Part shown: piece by piece, positions 60,938-64,000 of the stretch
Layout: each line of letters opens with the position of its first letter
How positions within the stretch are numbered: the stretch's first letter is position 1
The notes under the pieces: model-generated
Seen by the model: the letters and a program-made list of their open reading frames with translations, nothing else
What the model was told of the DNA's origin: nothing
Databases searched by the model: none
Source of the DNA: Eunapius fragilis
Lineage: Eukaryota > Porifera > Demospongiae > Spongillida > Spongillidae
NCBI GenBank assembly: GCA_963681505.1
Contig: OY811972.1
Span: forward strand, 360,796 to 424,795
DNA length: 64,000 nucleotides
Direction: 5' to 3'
Made by a program: the position numbers and the translations under genes

Positions 60938-61150
60938 TCACGCCCTTCCCTACATGTGGAACATCAGGGTAACACAGCCATGCCCCTCCCTACATGTGGA
61001 ACATCAGGGTAACTCAGCCAAGCCCTTCCCTACATGTGGAACATCAGGGTAACACAGCCATGCCCTTCCCTACATGTGAAACATCAGGGTAACACAGCCA
61101 TGCCCTTCCCCAAGTGTGGAACATCAGGGTAACACAGCCATGCCCTTCCC
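60938..61150. repeat. 40-bp minisatellite
   Basis: Five copies of a 40-bp unit, 'acatgtggaacatcagggta' plus 'acacagccatgcccttccct', differing at only a few positions. A G-rich tract follows at about 61160-61187. Confidence 0.9.
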
Positions 61151-61189
61151 TTGTGTGTATGTGGGGGTTGGGGGGGGGGGGGGGGGTTT

Positions 61190-61974
61190 CACCTAAATTT
61201 AAAAATTCTGAGATGGTAAGTCTAGTACTTCCCACCGCCACCCTCTTTTATAAAGGTGCAGGGGCAATGTTTCACACACTTCCCTCCCCCCTCATGCAAC
61301 ACACCACTCCAGTACATACATCACCCAATCCAGTTCAACACACCCAGTCAGTCATACAATACACCAATCAGGTACATACATCCGACCACCAGTCCTGTAT
61401 ATACAACATGCACATGAGTGTACATACATCAAACATGCATGCGTGCGCTTGAGTGTAGGCCTATCGCGATAGTGTGATGGATTATCACCAGGCGCCTGCC
61501 CACACATGGGACTTGAGTCCTTGGACCTGAGCTCTGATCAAAAACCAACAGGAAAACCCTATATCAAGCTCATATCAGCGGACCTGATAAGTGCGGTAAC
61601 TTTAGTTGAGCTATCCCAAAACACCCTCCGTACTCACGAGCTTCTATAGGCCTAGTATAACGGTGGCATACGTCTTTCAGATAGTTCAGGGCGTGAAGTT
61701 CAGTACTCAATGGATGAATTAATAACTTTTGCAAGTAAGGAATTTCATTACAGGGCGTAGGTCTTTTGATGGATGGTTAATATTCATCATGGCTCGGGTG
61801 AATGGAATCTCTTCTAAGATATACATGCTAGTAAGAGCGGATGTTGGGGTCAGTTCCGGTGGCCGTGGGGAGCAAATTGAATGATCAATGATGGCAGATC
61901 GGCTGGTGCGGCGTATAGGGATTCCTCGGCCCCTATTGCTGTTAGAGCTATAGTTTAACCGTACTGCGCATGCG
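61190..61974. other. Intergenic spacer
   Basis: No recognised gene. Short 'cacaccagtacatacatc'-like repeats lie at 61290-61390. A 90-codon minus-strand open frame (61719-61991) overlaps the MITE end and shows no known domain. Confidence 0.35.
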
Positions 61975-62214
61975 TTAGGGGGCATCTCCAAACTATTTTG
62001 GAAAAGATAACGTGATTGTGACGTTTCATCATTCCCCCCCCCCCCCCCCCCCCCCCCTCCTCATAACGTCATTGATATACAAGGTTGTGGGAGTCCGGAC
62101 GCCATTGTTTTTGTTCAGTTCATCTGAAAACGTCACGAGCCTGACCCCCCCCCCCCCTCCCCTAACGTCAAGATGACGTTATGGTTTCCAAAATAGTTTG
62201 GAGACGTCCCCTTA
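61975..62214. mobile_element. Harbinger-like MITE
   Basis: The element (61978-62211, 234 bp) has inverted ends of about 38 bp sharing 'tctccaaactattttggaaa' and 'ataacgt', beginning GGGG on both sides. It is flanked by the 3-bp direct repeat TTA (61975-61977 and 62212-62214). TIRs starting in G-rich sequence with a TTA duplication are typical of PIF/Harbinger. The interior holds poly-C tracts and no ORF. Confidence 0.7.
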
Positions 62215-62699
62215 GTAAACGGGTACTATATGTCGCGGAAGGATCTTGTCGGAAGGGGTTCGGCTGAGGTCTTGCTGTATATTGGCTTGACATACGAAAT
62301 GTAGAGGAGTTTATTAACGAAGCGCAATAGGTTAAAATTGAAATGACATTAATTTGAAGCTATTGAAGTGTTGAATTTGTATTTACATGCGATGGTAATT
62401 AATTTTTTGTCTTGAATTTTGTATAACATTGCTTTATTGTAACGCAGTGAAAAATAAAACTCGAATTCAGACTAATATTTAGTAATTTCCGAGGTCATTT
62501 AGAATTCATTTTGAAATACAATGCAAAATGACCGCCGATGTATGGGCGATTCATGCTTGTAGTGCAGCTAAATTTTTTTATGCGTCACATAAACGTACTG
62601 CATACACACACCGCGATTAAAAGTTCAGAAAGCCTTATAATGTATGCATGGTGCAAATAGCTCAGCCGGTAACTTATATAGTTCCAATCATCCCCACAT
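62215..62699. other. 3' flank of the lectin gene
   Basis: AT-rich, with no recognised feature. A 'tttatt' near 62433 would read AATAAA on the minus strand, about 265 bp past the lectin stop, and might be its polyadenylation signal. Confidence 0.35.
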
Positions 62700-63338
62700 T
62701 CAGCAATGGAACCCAATGGCATCTATCAGGCTTCCGGAACGACCGTAGATCCCGGATAGGTTGCAGTTGGTCACCTGGAAAGGGCTGCCTCCACCTCCTC
62801 CGTACGGTCCGAATACTCGCCCTCTGTTCGTCACGAAAGTGAGACTATCCACCAACGATCCGCTTCGTCCAAAGATTACATTTACTGTTTCACCCGAGGC
62901 TAGATCGATTTGGGCTGGGCTTCCGCCACCACCGCCGTAATACCCCGAGGTTTGGCCGTTGCGGTACACAAGTTGAATTGAGTCGATCAACCTGCCAGAT
63001 CGAATGCGAATCGACCGCACTGCGCCACCTCGAGTGTTGAAGGCACGTCCTCCTCCTCCACCGTAAAGCGGGCTGTCAGACTGCACCTCCCTGAATGGTT
63101 TAAACGCGCGCATAAAATCAGTTTAATTAAATAAATCAAGCGAGCACATTTCCATGCATCATTCCTTAACTTACGTTACTTCTTCGATCCCCAGCTCCTC
63201 TGCAATAGCCACGAACGTTCCATTGGATTTAGTACTCTTCACAAGATCGGTCTCTTGAGCGACCGAGCCCCAAACAGCATCCCTTGCACTGCAGATCCCA
63301 AAGAGAAGAGCGACAACACCCGCGGCGTAGATGAGCAT
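62700..63338 (-). CDS. Secreted jacalin-related lectin
   Basis: Two exons, 63338-63175 and 63090-62700, give 184 residues. The N-terminus 'MLIYAAGVVALLFGICSA' is a signal peptide, so the product should be secreted. After a 40-residue linker comes a jacalin beta-prism domain. Glycine-rich 'YGGGGG' loops occur three times (about 40 residues apart), and 'GRSGSLVDSL' and the C-terminal 'GRSGSLIDAIGFHC' match the sugar-binding end of the ZG16/jacalin family. Jacalin lectins bind mannose or galactose and often act in mucus or innate defence; ligand and role here are unknown. The start ATG at 63338 is chosen because it begins the signal peptide and sits about 70 bp after a TATA-like box. The domain is intact. 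Confidence 0.85.
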
Positions 63339-63407
63339 TCTGTATATACTACCTCTCAGTCTGGTAGCTTTGAATTGGAGTGTTCGGTTCTGGAGAACGA
63401 TCCGCTG

Positions 63408-63417
63408 CTTATATATA
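63408..63417 (-). promoter_or_regulatory. TATA-like box of the lectin gene
   Basis: The minus strand reads 'tatatataag', 70-80 bp upstream of the lectin's ATG, a suitable place for a TATA box with a short 5' UTR. It is suggestive only, as the region is AT-rich. Confidence 0.4.
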
Positions 63418-63794
63418 CATTCGATGTGATGCATGTATAGTGTTTGCTTCCGCCGCTTCTGTTTATTTCAGCCTGCCGGCCGGCTAGCATTCGTCAGGGG
63501 CGCGCGTCAATGCTGCGGGAAAAAATCCCATGCATCATGGACAAGTTTAGGTATATAATCCAATTAATTGTTTGTATGGTATTGCGGTCGGTGTGTACAC
63601 ATGTAGCAGCTGGGTACCACGTAGGCCTTGGCAGCCTGAGAGCCCATGCAGTATACAGAAGGCGCCGCTAGATTAAACGTATACATATATCATCGTCCCA
63701 TTGCAGGTCAGTATACACTGCATGCATGCATGAACGTACAATAACTTAACCCTAAGTATACAGATAAGCATGCAATTGCATGTGTACATGTAGA

Positions 63795-63820
63795 TCATGC
63801 AAGGGCGTAGACAAAGGGGT

Positions 63821-63865
<45 letters not shown>

Positions 63866-63970
63866 GGGGGGTGGCAGGGGGGCTTTAGCCCCCCCAGATT
63901 TTTGCACTTGAGTTATTAAAATTTCTGAAGTCTTTAATAATCAATTGTAAGCGCGCGCTATTCAATACAG
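63795..63970. repeat. Dispersed element end with TG and poly-G tracts
   Basis: 'gcaagggcgtagacaaagg' opens a segment containing a short TG repeat, a poly-G run of about 30 bases (63835-63864) and 'ggggctttagccccccc'. The opening resembles common 'agggcgtag' element termini I recall from marine invertebrates. The element seems to run on towards the end of the window. Confidence 0.4.
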
Positions 63971-64000
63971 TTGCATGTGACACGCCACACGCACGTATTA

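Overview
This window is eukaryotic, not bacterial. Its recognisable genes are split into short exons with GT...AG introns, and most of the rest is interspersed repeats, minisatellites and microsatellites. The gene set points to a non-bilaterian or other marine invertebrate, and a sponge is my best guess. It holds tandem TRAF-family signalling genes, HIBCH, a lysosomal-type beta-galactosidase, a PLAC8 protein, a secreted jacalin-type lectin, and ORF remnants of the kind I recall from sponge and coral genomes. The taxon is inference; no search was run.

Layout. 1-4.0 kb is repeat-rich intergenic DNA. 4.3-6.9 kb is TRAF gene A (6 exons, 553 aa). 8.9-18.7 kb is TRAF gene B (6 exons, 544 aa), whose long introns carry a decayed reverse-transcriptase-type fragment and several minisatellites. 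18.7-22.4 kb is intergenic with two orphan putative exons, a hairpin-forming foldback element and other repeats. 22.41-26.66 kb is a 4.2 kb DNA-transposon-like element with perfect 80-bp terminal inverted repeats and an apparent 9-bp target duplication. It carries two minisatellites and a remnant of an element-type protein. 28.9-38.8 kb is TRAF gene C: RING and zinc-finger exons are present, but no coiled-coil/MATH exon was found before the 200-bp assembly gap at 41575-41774. Its introns hold foldback elements, a stranded SPATA20-type exon, element ORFs and hairpin-capped repeats. 43.8-48.9 kb is a complete 16-exon HIBCH gene (395 aa), nearly every intron of which contains a microsatellite. 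49-54 kb holds a PLAC8 gene on the minus strand between two orphan plus-strand exons, plus a 498-bp palindrome. 54.5-56.4 kb is a two-exon beta-galactosidase gene on the minus strand. 56.8-58.1 kb is a decayed gene resembling the N-terminal zinc-binding region of RAG1. 58-62.7 kb is mostly repeats with one putative exon. 62.7-63.3 kb is a two-exon secreted jacalin lectin on the minus strand.

How the genes relate. The three TRAF genes are a tandem family: same strand, same exon pattern and phases, and nearly identical blocks in the terminal exons of A and B. They probably act as adaptors/E3 ligases in receptor signalling. HIBCH (mitochondrial valine catabolism), beta-galactosidase (lysosome), the PLAC8 protein and the lectin are unrelated neighbours. 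The most notable material is the mobile DNA: the TIR/TSD element, a family of near-perfect palindromic foldbacks, a hairpin-capped repeat family linked to element ORFs, and the RAG1-N-like relic.
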